From positions 192,501 to 256,500 of the forward strand of contig JACEVL010000801.1 in NCBI GenBank assembly GCA_020284085.1: 64,000 nucleotides of DNA, written 5' to 3'. The DNA is from Aporrectodea caliginosa. Taxonomy: Eukaryota > Annelida > Clitellata > Crassiclitellata > Lumbricidae. A model generated the notes under the pieces. The model was not told the origin of the DNA. It ran no database searches and saw nothing but the letters and a program-made list of their open reading frames with translations. Both the position numbers and the translations under genes were made by a program. This document shows positions 12,148 to 23,667 of this stretch, one piece after another (position 1 is the stretch's first letter; each line of letters opens with the position of its first letter).

Positions 12148-12689
12148 CTCTCAGTACGCCTCATCCTTATCGTGGTGCTTTAGACAATGGTGACCATCCT
12201 AAATTTTCATTCATACAATGTACCTGATAGCGGTGTATCTATCTGTTTTGCTGTCAATAAACGAATATAATAATAATATTTTATTTCTAGACTCAATAAA
12301 AGCTGTGGTGTATCTGGCACTGCCTTAAACTGGCCAGCTTCTTACCTCTGTAATTGATCTCACCAAGTGGACACTGCTCGGTCTAATCCTTACCTCTTCC
12401 GTGCAGGTGTCTCTTCTCGGCCCCTTATATAATTTACAATCTTCACGTCGCCAATCAGCCGCACAGTCAATCGTTAGTCCAGTTACAGTAGTACGCCGAC
12501 AATAGGCCTACTCGATTTAACTGCAAGGTAAACTTGAGTAATGTGTGTATAGTTCTGCTTTTCGAATCATGGCGTCATTTTTTTTATCGAATACTGACGC
12601 CCGACTACGTTTCGAATCGAATATCGAAGTTTCGCAGGTCACTAGTCTGAACGGACTGACTTGCTGGATGTCGACCTCGTTGCATATGA

Positions 12690-13590
12690 GACCTTTATTG
12701 TTACGTCATTAGACTTTTAGTTACTAACTGAAATATACGTCATTAAACTATGAACGAATCATTGTGTCATTTGAAAGTTGTTTTATTTCGTTTTATAAGA
12801 TTGTTACGTCACTTCGATTAAAAATATTGTGCAAGGCGTCATTTACTACGTTTAGATTCTGCTAATACGTGTATTTTATAACTATGAGACGTCAATTATT
12901 AATAATTAAACATTAAGAGAATATGAGACCTATTGTTACGTCACTTGAATTATGAAATATGTCTATTATCAGTTATTTTAAGTTTATAATCTTATAAGAA
13001 TAAAGGCCTATTGTTACGTCATTTCAATTATGACACGTCTATTATTTGTAATTTTAGAATAAGAGATTAATGAGCTATTGTTGCGTCACTTCATTTATGA
13101 AACTCGTCTATTATTAAGTGTAAATTTAGAGAATAAGGAGCTATTGTTACGTCACTTCAATTATGACGTTTATTATTTGTAATTTTAGAATAAGGAGCTA
13201 TTGTTACGTCACTTCAATTATGAAACGTTTATTATTTGTAATTTTAGAATAAGGAGCTATTGTTGCGTCACTTCAATTATGACGTCTACTACTTGTAATT
13301 TTAGAATATAGGGCCTATTGTTACGTCACTTCAATTATGAAACACGTCAATTGGTATTAAGTTTAAATTTAGAAAATGAAGGCCAATTGCTAGGCTACGT
13401 AATTTCAGTTATGAAAAACGTTTATTATTAGTAATTTTAAATTCAGATAATAAAGGCCCATTGTTACGTAGCGTCAATTATGATACACGTCTATTCATAA
13501 TTTTAAATTTAGAGAATAAAGGCCTATATTGTTACGTGATTTCAATTATGAAACGTCTATTGTTAGTAATTTTAAATTATTATTATTATT
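12690..13590. repeat. ~60-bp AT-rich minisatellite carrying a TTACGTCA motif in most units
   Basis: The core is TATTGTTACGTCACTTCAAT followed by TATGAAACGTCTATTATT and then TAATTTTAGAATAA. I count about 12-14 diverged units, with unit starts near 12702, 12806, 12950, 13013, 13080, 13146, 13203, 13262, 13320, 13395, 13463 and 13534. TTACGTCA resembles a CRE/ATF half-palindrome. No coding potential. (ATT)n microsatellite follows at 13575-13625. Confidence 0.85.
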
Positions 13591-14417
13591 AACTAATATT
13601 ATTGTTATTATTTTATTATTATTATGGAATGTTGCTTATTATTATTATCCTCTGTTGGATTAGTTCGCCGCTCGTCGGCTCCTGGCAGCCTTGACATGGT
13701 GTCCTGGAAAGCTACCGCGTTGAAGCGTTGAATCATGACCGATAGGCATTGGAAGAGGAAGCTTGTTTCGCGAGTGTCACCGGTAGTCTTCGACAGTCGG
13801 CTTCCGGTCTCCGATAATAATTATTATTATGATATTAAATTTAGAGAATAAATAAATAAATATAATTACAGTATTATTATTAATACTGTACTCATCACCA
13901 TCATCAGCAGCCTATATTTTATTACTAGGCCTAACACATGCAAAACTTATTGTGGTCAATGGCGAGACACTTCTGTGCTCCCTACTTTAGTAATTAGAAA
14001 CAATAATTATTGTCATTGCTAATTTGAAAGTAATTAGACAAAACGGTAAATCGAGTAATGTCTGGAATGGTTCTACAGACTATACTACATCTCGTAGTAA
14101 AACACGTCCACTGTGTCCTACAGACAGACATTATTATGCACTTCTCTAAGTGGTTAGACAAGGTTGTGTGGCGGCAGGTGGCACTGAATGCCAGACAGTT
14201 TGTGTATGCGACCGTTCCATGAGCCAAATAAGTGGTGTATGACATTAGCCGGCATTGCTTTTAGTTTTAATTGATATAGAGGGAGTTTGTAATGACCGCT
14301 TCTTCTCTTTTGCACAACGCCGCGAATATTTGTGGACCGTATTTCCGTTCTTTGTAATGATCCGCAAACGGACACTAGACACATGCTGAGATCGTTCATG
14401 CCGTTGTATTACCTTTC

Positions 14418-14592
14418 TCTGCCTGTCTCCCTGTCTCTCTGTCTCTCTCTGTTTCTGTCTCTGTCTGTCTCTCTGTCTCTGTCTGTCTATGTCTGTCTCT
14501 GTCTCTGTCTGTCTCTCTCTCCTCTCTGTCTGTCTGTCTCTCTCCTCTCTCTGTCTCTGTCGGTTTGTCTGTCTGTCTGTCTCTCTCTCTCT
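14418..14592. repeat. CTCTGT/CTGT microsatellite
   Basis: Pyrimidine-rich run of CTGTCT and CTCTGT units. The serine/leucine-rich open frames here are artefacts. 13626-15620 is otherwise without a gene I can support; (TA)n-rich DNA lies at 14990-15160. Confidence 0.85.
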
Positions 14593-15621
14593 CCGATTAT
14601 TACTTTCGATTTTTCTATTTTCCTTACCCGACTTAGGCCTAATAAGTAACGCGGAAAATTCATCGTCACGTTCCGCTCCAACAAGTGTAGGAATATCTCA
14701 AGGATGCGTTACACGACAAACAAAGATCTAATGAAGGAGTCTACGTGGGCAATAAACAATGTGTTACACAATGTTATTTTATGTAATGGTATGATTGCAG
14801 GCTGTTTGTAGTTGTGCATCAGTGTATGCATGTATGTATATGTGTGTCTGTGTTTATGTATGTGTGCATGTTTGCATGTATGTTTATACGCAACCACGTA
14901 TGTCTGCGAATATGTATACCGCAGCAGTTTCGTTTTCTTCACTGATTTTGCCATAAAGAATATAGATAGTCTTCGCTATAGAATATAGATGCTCGTATAT
15001 CTATATAAATTAAGTACATAGCAGCATGTATATACATATATAACATAAACACATAGACCTATGCATATATATATATTTATATATACATATACATATACAT
15101 ATATAATATACACATAGGTCCTATGCAGTATGCACATATATATATATATACAAATGCATATATATGTGGTAGATAAGCGTGTGCGACCGAGCGCGGGTGT
15201 CCTGAGTCTCGGTTAAACGTCAGATAAGTAGCTTTTATTGGACAAGGTCGTGCCATAGAAACTGTCGCCTATGGCAACATATAATCGCATCGCTGGGTCC
15301 AACCGGTCTCAGGATGACTGTCGGCGCCTCCAGTTCTTCCACCTCTTCCTCCTCCTCCGCTTCCTGCTCATTTCCCATTCCCTTTCATCCACCCTCAAAC
15401 ACTCTTCGATTCCAACGCGCCCATATTTCCGCTGCGCTGGATCTCCTTGGCGTTTCAATGAAAGACAACGTCTTAATGGTCATGGCGCTGGTGACAGTTG
15501 GCTCTGTTGTGGCTCCGAGGAGGAGCTCGCCGGAACATCAACTGCTTAGTCGATATTGGTCTATACCGGTCGGACGGACGGACGGTCAGATTGTCTGTCA
15601 GTCGATGTGTCTGTCTGTCTG

Positions 15622-16521
15622 CAGTGTTATTTCTATTAACTGTAACTGTAACTGAAACTGAAAAATACTGAATAACTGAAACTGTAATAGTAACTGAAAA
15701 ACGAAAACTGTATAACTGAAAAATAACAAAAGTTAACTGAAAAATAAAACATGAGTGTTTTCTTTCTGACTTTTTAAATGGTAATCCTACTCTAGTCTAC
15801 GGTCAGTTTTCTATACTCATTTCACTTCTGCTTTCTTTTCAGTTTTTTATGCTAGTTTCACTTCTGGTTCCTTTTCAGGTTTTTTTCTAGTTTCACTTCT
15901 GGTTCCTGTTCAGTTTTCTATGTTCGTTTCACTTCCGGTTCCTTTTCCTTTCGTTGTGTTGTCTTTGGCGCTAAACCGTAAATTCGTAAAACAATCAACG
16001 ACTACGGAATAATTTTTAAGCCAAGTAGTAGTCAAAAAGTAGAAAGTGGCGTGTGGGAACATTTTGTTTACGAAGCCGCAGACGACAAATTCGAAGTTGT
16101 GTTCACACACCGTTGCTGGCAAGGACGTTGAAACCACGAGTGTGGCACGCTAATTGTCGGAACAGAGCAAGTGTTAATCTGGAACGTCGTGTTTTCCTTA
16201 AAGTAAACCGACAATACGCTAATCGCATTGATTTGCTGCGTAAATATTTCTGGTAACTGTTCAGAATACTTGTGGTCAGTGTGTGTCATTAGTCATGACG
16301 GGTGAAAAAATAACTGATGCTATAACTGAAAAATAAAGAGAAATAACTTAAACTGTAACTGAAAAATCAAAAAAAATAACTTAAACTGAAAAATTTGGTA
16401 AAAAGTTGGAGAAAGTTTAACTGATTTCAGTTAACTTTAACTATAACTTTAACTGAAAAATCATAAATTAGATAACTATAACTGTAACTGTAACTGAAAA
16501 ACCATAACTGAAATAACACTG
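15622..16521 (+). mobile_element. Non-autonomous hAT-like transposon, 900 bp, with possible BED-finger remnant
   Basis: Perfect 12-bp terminal inverted repeats, CAGTGTTATTTC and GAAATAACACTG, flanked by TCTGTCTG on both sides (15614-15621 and 16522-16529). The duplication is 8 bp as in hAT elements, but it lies inside a TCTG microsatellite, so it is weaker evidence. Both ends are packed with AACTGTAACTG and AACTGAAAAAT subterminal repeats. Near 16040 the plus strand reads VESGVWEHFVYEAADDKFE and then breaks at a stop; the VWEHF start resembles the BED zinc finger at the N-terminus of hAT transposases, but the cysteines are not clearly preserved. Confidence 0.7.
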
Positions 16522-16650
16522 TCTGTCTGTCAGTCGGCAGGTCAGATTGTCTGTCAGTCGATGTGTCAGTCGGTCTATCAGTCTGTCTGTCTGTCTGTCT
16601 GGCTGTCTGTCTGGCTGTCTGTCTGTCGGTCTGCAAGTTGATAGTTCGAT
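16522..16650. repeat. (TCTG)n-rich repeat
   Basis: TCTGTCTG runs mixed with CAGTCGGT words. The segment GGTCAGATTGTCTGTCAGTC occurs both before (about 15585) and after (about 16541) the hAT-like element, so the element landed inside an existing tandem repeat. Confidence 0.7.
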
Positions 16651-17014
16651 CCATTGGTCTGTCAATCCATCGGTCGATCGGCAGGATATTCGGTCAGTGG
16701 TTCGGTCGTTCATTCTACCAGTGCATAGGTCGATTATTATTCGGTCTGCCTGCCATACGGTCAGTAGATTCGTCTGGTCATCCCGTGTCTTCGATGAGGC
16801 TGTCTGAACCGTCAGAAATTCTGCGGAAGTTCTTCATTCTAGATGGAGGACTTTCGCTCGAGTTTAATTTTCAGTCTGATTCACTCGAGGAAAACCTTTC
16901 CGTTAGATGGCGCGCTGCGTCAAGTCAGGAATACCTTTTGTTGGCGCTATAAGAATGTCTTAAGAATTTTATCGGTCAATAAGAAAGGTCTGGATACGCC
17001 GTACGTCGTTGAAC

Positions 17015-17310
17015 GAATCGAAATCGTAATCTCCAAACTTCTAAAGCGCCACTCGAAAGCCAAGCGCAGTGCACCAGCTTATTCACGAGCGCTGCGTCTA
17101 GTCAGAAAGGTTGTCCGAGAGTGTAGCTCGAAGGAGGTCCGAGTCCGGTTTCCAGAGGATCAGAGGGGGCAGAGTATATATTTCTAGACTCAATGTTAGG
17201 TGGATGTCGATTAGGTCGAGAGTTGGGAGGTAGATGATTGAAGTATGAGTTCTTGAAAAAGAGAGACTTTAGTTTCGAGTGCATGCATGGAAAGCCTTGG
17301 GGTGATGGAT
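17015..17310 (-). repeat. Dispersed repeat R1, copy 2
   Basis: Contains ATCGTAATCTCCAAACTTCT, GCGCCACTCGAAAGCCAAGC, CACCAGCTTATTCACGAGCG and GGAGGTCCGAG in the same order as copies 1 and 3. Confidence 0.75.
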
Positions 17311-17574
17311 AGAAACATGAAAAGGATGGAAAAACAATACATATTTTCATTATTATATGAAAATAGGTCTATATGAAATGTCAACAAACTGTTGTTTAAG
17401 TTTAGTTCAAGACATCACTGTTACAAAGGATGGTCAATTGGAACACAATTATAACCTATATAGGACTCCTCCCCGGTAGACCAATATAGTCTATTTAATT
17501 ATTATATAACATATTAGTAATTACTATTATTTCTTGTTATTTGTATTTATTGTTGAATAGTATTAACTAAAATC

Positions 17575-17745
17575 AAGACAGTCTAATGGTTAGCCCAAAG
17601 AGTCAATTCAGAGACTGAGGGTTAAAATCCCGGAAAAGCAGGACGCTATTTCAAGAGAATATAGGTTCATCCCATAAAAAGTGGTTCCTTTAAGAAATGT
17701 ACCCAACACATGACCATTTATATAGCGCCTTAAGCCTCATAATGC
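17575..17745 (+). repeat. Possible tRNA-derived SINE, diverged
   Basis: CAGTCTAATGGTTAGCCC resembles an A box and GGGTTAAAATCCC a degraded B box. The 3' part has ATTTATATAGCGCCTTAAGC, the same type of GCGC/TATA tail word seen in other retroposons here. Family not assigned. Confidence 0.4.
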
Positions 17746-17829
17746 GAATTATAATATGAGATCATCATCGACTGTATGATTAAGTGTAATGTTTTTTGCG
17801 TGGATTACCCTATAAATATTTGGGTGTTG

Positions 17830-18160
17830 TCATGTAATATAATTATGCTATGATGTAATGCAATGTAACACTATATGTAACCTAATGTAATGCATTGTAA
17901 CCAATTGTAGCACAGTGTAACTCATTGTAGCCCAGTGTACCATAATGCAACCAAATGTAACGCAGTGTAACCGATGTAACGCAATGTAACCAATGTAACT
18001 CAGTTAAATGCAATGTAACTCAATATAACCCAATGTGATGCAATGTGGCCATTGTAACCCATTGTAACGCAGTGTAGTATAATGTAACATGATTAACGTG
18101 TGACAGAAGGTAGTATGATGTAATTTAACATCATGTAACTTAATATAATTTACATGAAAC
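17830..18160. repeat. Degenerate ~10-bp repeat (AATGTAACC-like)
   Basis: Some twenty imperfect copies of AATGTAAC, CAATGTAACC or CAGTGTAACG, with no reading frame maintained. A (GATA)n microsatellite follows at 18193-18303 and TATG-rich DNA at 18340-18600 and 18735-18810. Confidence 0.75.
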
Positions 18161-19574
18161 CGGAGCACTTACTCTGGCGCTATATAAATTCCATAGATAG
18201 ATAGATAGATAATAGTCTAGATAGATAGTCTAGATAGATAGATAGATAGATAGTCTAGATAGATAGATGATAGATAGATAGATAGCTAGATAGATAGATA
18301 GATGTAATGTAATGTAATTGGGAAAAAGAGAATGCCTTATTGTATCTATATGTATGTATGCTACGTATGTGTGTATACAACTATTTTGTTGCGATGCATG
18401 TATGTATGTACATGTATGTGTGTATACAACTATTATGTTTGTATGCATCTATTATGCATGTATACGCATGTATTCTGTAAGTATGTATGTATGTGTGCAT
18501 GTATGCATGTTCTGTTGTATGGTCGTGTCAACTTCTGAACTTTGGAAGGTCAATTTCAAATGTATGTATGTATGTATGTATATGTGCATGTATATATGTA
18601 TCTGGGCATTTATATAGCGCCTCTAGAAGTAGGCTAATGACTATACAGAGGCGCTCCAAGCGTAAGCACTCTGAGGAAACCCGAGCACCCACTCTGGTGT
18701 GTACACGACAAGCCCTAACACAATAACACATAGACTATGTATTTATGTATGTATATATGTATGCACGCCTGTATGTATGTATGTATACTGTGGAGTATAT
18801 GTGCATGTATGTCTGCATCAAGGCACTTGATATAGAGCATTAAATTACCTGATTGGTCTTTCACATCAGCAGCGCCCTCTCTCTCTCTCTCTCTCTCTCT
18901 TTGGTTCACGGTCGAGTATTTATCTACCACCACTTCTCGAAAATCAGTGTTTCCCGTAACACGAAGACGGTTTCGAATGACCCTTCAGTACCGCAGTATC
19001 TCTGAGTATCTCGCTTAGAAGTACTTGGTTAGTATAGTCTATTGTCACATCGAAAGGATCTGCGCGATCCTTTTCAGCCTGGCAGGACTATAGTCAACTA
19101 AACAAATGTCCCTTTAGTCCTCATAAGAATGCACGAAATGCCATTATACCATTGCGCCACTATGGGTGCATTTGAAAGGCTGCAATGTGATTCCGAGCAT
19201 CATTCTCTTTATGCTTAGAATAAAGGACGTTCGTTAACTGAATTCCGTCCATGATCCGTCCGCGAAAGACCGAAGAGGAGAGTCCGTAGAGCGTCTTCTG
19301 ACGGAAGAAGAAAGGTGATCGAGAAAGCCACAGTAATTAGGCTGAACTCCCAAAAGCAAACGACGAATATAGAAGAGACATTGGTTGGTACGGTCAACCT
19401 CTTGGCGTCCGTCCGTCCGTTGGTCTGGACGTGCGTGCGTGCAATGGTCGGAGTCTGCGCAGGCTGCAGCTGCAGCAGCAAGTGATGCAGTGAGAGATTC
19501 TGGTGGCGGATGGTGATGCTCCATTGTCCTTCCAAGACGACATACAGTGTCTCTGCGCAATTTTTATTTTGTTG

Positions 19575-19840
19575 CTGTTGTCGTCGTCACCATCATCGTC
19601 GTCGTCGTCATCATCTTCGTCGTCGTCGCCGTCATCGTCATCGCCATCGTCGTCGTCATCGTCATCGTTATCGTTATCGATATTCTTCTTCTTTACTATT
19701 ACTATTATTATCATAAATTTTACGATTATTACGATTTTTACGATTTTACGATTGATGCCATTTTTATCATTTTTATTACTATTAATATTATCATTACTAT
19801 TATTATTACTACTACTGTTATTAGACCCTATTATTATTAA

Positions 19841-19877
<37 letters not shown>

Positions 19878-19935
19878 GTTATTGTTATTGTTATTGTTAT
19901 TGTTATTGTTATGTTGTTATTATTGTTATTTATTA

Positions 19936-20010
<75 letters not shown>
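19575..20010. repeat. (GTC/ATC)n then (ATT)n trinucleotide repeats
   Basis: GTCGTCGTCATC-type repeats run to about 19680, followed by ATT/ACT repeats and a long near-perfect (ATT)n to 20010. Long serine- or isoleucine-only frames result from this. No gene is visible in 18820-20040. Confidence 0.9.
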
Positions 20011-20011
<1 letters not shown>

Positions 20012-20039
20012 TTTAACAAGCGTCACTATCTAATGACCA

Positions 20040-20275
20040 AGCATCAATCGATGGCGCTGAGCGCTTGTGAGTGAATGACTAGCTCAAGGTCCCTACACAG
20101 TAACCGTCTAGGAGGAGGACGAGGACACGAGAACGAGGACAAGGAGGGCGAGGAGGGCAAGGAGGAAGAGGAAGAGGACGAGGAGGAGAAGGAGAAGGAG
20201 GCTCAAACCCGTGCTCCACGTTACCGGGTCAGCTCTCTAACCAATCAGCTACTGTGAAGTAACGCTGACAGAATG
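20040..20275 (-). repeat. Family A SINE with an internal purine-rich expansion
   Basis: On the minus strand the head (GATTGGTTAGAGAGCTGACC and GAGCACGGGTTTGAG) and the central domain (TTACTGTGTAGGGACC) are separated by about 90 bp of GAGGAC/GAGGAA-type repeats (about 20110-20200). In other copies the same two parts are only about 20 bp apart. The expansion therefore occurred inside the SINE body. Confidence 0.65.
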
Positions 20276-20752
20276 GAACAGGAACAGGAAAGTTTGACGG
20301 GTTCAATTTTTAATTTACTGCCCTTCAGCAGATCTCATAGAACGAATGCAATACGATTCTAATTTATTGGGCTCTCAACACTTTACGACATCATTTACTC
20401 CTTTCCGCTTAATTTCTGCTAATAGATTCTCTCGGTGTAAACGCCGTTCATTTACTTCCAGAGGGATATTTCATAACCCGTTTAACGTGCTTTATCAGCG
20501 CAGGAAACGGGGACAGAGCCGCAGTATAAGTTTGATAAATGTCTGTCATGACCCCGTGGGATGAACGCGATTCAGCAGGGGCCTCCTGTGAACGCGCCAA
20601 CAGGGTGTAGAACTGTGGAAGCGGCAAGTGGCCACAGAAAAACACCTTTCAGATAAACAGACACCCAGACATACAGACAGACAGACGGACGGCTGGACGG
20701 ACGGATATAAACTGCGGCGGTGACAAGCAATGACATGCACATCGATTTTGAT

Positions 20753-20925
<173 letters not shown>

Positions 20926-22070
20926 GTATGCATCATCAGTTCCTGACGCCAGACATTTACGGTGATGGGTACCAATAAATGTTCTCCATTGTCCTCGGTC
21001 ATATCCCATGTCCACTGGCCACTGCTCCTCTCAGTGTTAGTCCAAGTAAATAAGTGATGCTACGTCCTCATTTATATTATCTATCCAGCGTAGCCTTGAT
21101 CTGCCTTCGTTTCTTTTTCCTTCAAATCTTGTATGAAATTCTGTCAACTGGTTTCTCTCTTCATGTTCAAACCACTGGAGTCTTCGTTGAACTACTTTGT
21201 CTAACAGGGCTGTTTGGATCCCTAATGATTGTCCCATGCCATCATTTCTTATTTTCTGTAGTCTTGAAATCTCTGCTATTTTAGGCAGCCAACTCATTTC
21301 TGCTGTTAGTATTCTTTTCCATCTTGCTTTCCGATTCGTTTAGGAAGATGGTCTGTATCATGGTCTCGTATATTTCTGTTTTCTTAGCTAATTCTCTGCT
21401 TCTCCATTTCCTGGTCATTATTCCAAATGCCTGTTCAGTGCATCCAATTCTCCTTTTATGTCTTTTTCATTGCTGCCATCTGCGGCAGGGGCGGCGCCGG
21501 GGGGGCTAGGGGGCTAAGCACCCCTAACTGCGGCTAAGCCCCTCCAAAAAAGTGGGAAATCACTGCAAATCACAAGGAAGAGGGGACAAAAGGGAAGGTT
21601 TTGCAGCTTTAGCCCCCCCCCAACCTGAAATCCTGGCACCGGCACTGATCTGCGGTTCTTAGCCCTCCTATAAATAGACGAATTGTTCTAGGCCTACTAA
21701 TCTACTTCTACAATGACTGCTCCTTGGATTGTGTTGGTTATTGGTGTTTCTTTGGTCTTTTCATTCACCATTGCTTTGGTTTTCTCTGCGTTGATCATTA
21801 GGCCGAATCTTCTACTGGTTTCGTCTATCTGTGTCGTAATATCCTGTAGTCCTTGTCCGCTTCTAGTTAGGAGGCCAATGTCGTCAGCAAATCCGAGATT
21901 ATTCGTTATCTTTCCGTTTCATTTCGTTCATGCCTCTCTGTGTTGCTTAGGCTGAGTGCCATTACTGATTCTAACACTAGGTTAAATAGATATGGTGATA
22001 AGATACATCCTTGTCGTATCACCTTTTTGGTGTGAACGTATTCTGTCGTATATTTTTTTAATTCTACAGA
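20926..22070 (-). pseudogene. 5'-truncated LINE: reverse transcriptase C-terminal part, decayed
   Basis: Minus-strand translation gives, in order, VIRQGCILSPYLFNLVLES (near 22040), LGFADDIGLLTRSGQGL (near 21885) with the reverse transcriptase FADD catalytic motif, then INAEKTKAMVNEKTKE, and further on RRLQWFEHEERN and SRLRWIDNINEDV (near 21100-21240). The parts are in different frames with stops between them, so it is a pseudogene. The 5' half of the protein and any endonuclease are absent. A hAT-type MITE (21486-21647) is inserted within it. The clade (CR1-, RTE- or jockey-like) cannot be settled by eye. Confidence 0.8.
21486..21647. mobile_element. 162-bp hAT-type MITE inserted in the LINE
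   Basis: Ends are CAGGGGCGGCGCCGG and CCTGGCACCGGCACTG. The exact 8-bp direct repeat ATCTGCGG flanks it on both sides (21478-21485 and 21648-21655). The interior has G and C homopolymers and no coding capacity. Confidence 0.85.
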
Positions 22071-22562
22071 TAGACAGACTCTTACACACACAGACATTCA
22101 GACGATGTAGTCTTTTGCGCGGGAACCCGAGAGGACATGGCTTATATTATCACAGACAGACAGAGATAGACAGACAGTCAGACAGACAGTCCAGTCTTTT
22201 CTCTGACATTATCTTTGTTTGCAGTCTACTGGTCTTTAAGTCTATGGTGAAGAAGACAGTCGACAACGGAAAGACCGAATACGATATTCGTCTGGAAGAT
22301 TAGCTCCTGCCCCTCTCCTGCCCCTCTCCTCTCTCCTGCACCCTCTCCTGCCCCTCTCCTGCCCCTCTACTGCCCCCTCTCCTCTCGCGAGTGTCGCTGC
22401 CGTCGCCATGGAAAGGCTCTCAGACATCGAGATTTCGGACGAGAGCAGATTGAACTATTTGTCTTTGATTCTGACGTCGCGGTCATTGAGACTTGCTAGA
22501 GCAAGGTCAAGAGGTCACGAGGAATGAAGGAAGAGACGCACGCATAGACGTAGACTATGTTT

Positions 22563-22735
22563 AGTAGCTGCAGCCGATTGGCTAGAGCGCTCGCATTGCA
22601 ACGCAGAGAGTTCGGGTCCGATCCTCTCCTCATCTGAGACAGTTACTGTGTAGGGACCGTGAGCAAGTCATTCACTCACAATTGCTCAACGTCACCGACT
22701 GATGCTTGGTCATTAGATTGTGTCGCTTAATTAAT
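22563..22735 (+). repeat. tRNA-derived SINE (family A)
   Basis: The head contains GCCGATTGGCTAGAGCGCTC and GTTCGGGTCCGATCC; the central domain contains CTGTGTAGGGACCGTGAGCA and CACAATTGCTCA; then GCTTGGTCATTAGATTGTG, also present (reversed) at 20030. A B-box-like core is retained, but the cloverleaf is degraded. Confidence 0.7.
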
Positions 22736-22761
22736 GCTTAATAATAATATTAATAATTACT

Positions 22762-23230
22762 GAAGCACGTGTGGCACGGTGGCCGACTGGTTAGAGCGGT
22801 TGACCTGTAACGTGGAGAGTACGGGTTCGACCCTCGTCCGGGGTGGTTTAACTGTGTAGGGACCTTCGTAATCGTAATCGTAATCTCCAAACTTCTAAAG
22901 CGCCACTCGAAAGCCAAGCGCAGGGCACTAGCTTATTCACGAGCGCTGCGTCTAATTAGAGGGGTTGTCCAAAAGAGTAGTCCGAGGGAGGTCCGGAGTC
23001 CGGTTTCCAGGGGATCAGAGAGGCACAGCAGATGTTAAGGCGGGTGTCTTTTAGGTCGAGGATTGGAAGGTACAGGATCCTGAGTCAGGATAAGAGTTCT
23101 TGAAAAGCAGAGACTTCGTCCTTCGCGTATAATTGCTCTGCAATATAATTGCTTCTGCGCCGCCGAGGCGTGTGCACTTCTGAGCTTGGGGCCACCTTAG
23201 GAAGAAGGGCGATATCAAAGGCAATTGTAT
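22762..23230 (+). repeat. tRNA-derived SINE (family A) split by an R1 copy
   Basis: The left part (22762-22863) has GCCGACTGGTTAGAGCGGTT, GGGTTCGACCC and TGTGTAGGGACC. The right part (23117-23230) resumes with TCCTTCGCGTATAATTGCTC and CGCCGAGGCGTGTGCACTTC, as in the copy at 10888. Between them lies R1 copy 3. About nine bases of the SINE are missing at the junction. Confidence 0.7.
22865..23114 (-). repeat. Dispersed repeat R1, copy 3 (nested in a SINE)
   Basis: Starts with TCGTAATCGTAATCGTAATC, then CTTCTAAAGCGCCACTCGAA, TAGCTTATTCACGAGCGCTG and CGGTTTCCAG, ending near GAGTTCTTGAAAAGCAGAGA. Confidence 0.75.
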
Positions 23231-23241
23231 TATATTGTATT

Positions 23242-23667
23242 CATAGGCGTAGCTACATGAAGGCAGGAGGAGGCAATTGCCTCCTCTTGGTTTTTCCATA
23301 TAGTGGAGTTTCAATTGATCAACGACAGGATTTTGGCAAGTTGCCTCCTCTTGAATTGAAGTGTCGTGTTTCGTTGTTAGGCGCCTGTGTTCGAGGTCAA
23401 GTGGTAAAGTGGGTAAAAATGATGTAATGACTAAAAAAAGAGTCTTAAAGGCGCCTGGAGGGAAAGTGGGGGAAAAAGGTCAAATGACTAAAAAAAAGGT
23501 CATCGGATTTTTAAAGAAAAGTCTAAAGGAAGGTCATCGGAGTTTACAAAAGTATAAAGGTGTGTCATCGTCGGAGTTAAAAAATGTAAGGTAATTGGGA
23601 AAAATATGCACTGGTCTGTGACGTGTGAAGTTGCCTCCTCTTGAATTTAAGTCTGGCTACGCCACTG
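23242..23667. mobile_element. 426-bp hAT-type MITE
   Basis: The left end is CATAGGCGTAGC and the right end GGCTACGCCACTG, with mismatches in the left terminus. An exact 8-bp duplication ATTGTATT flanks it (23234-23241 and 23668-23675). TTGCCTCCTCTTG occurs near both ends as a subterminal repeat. Non-coding. Confidence 0.85.
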
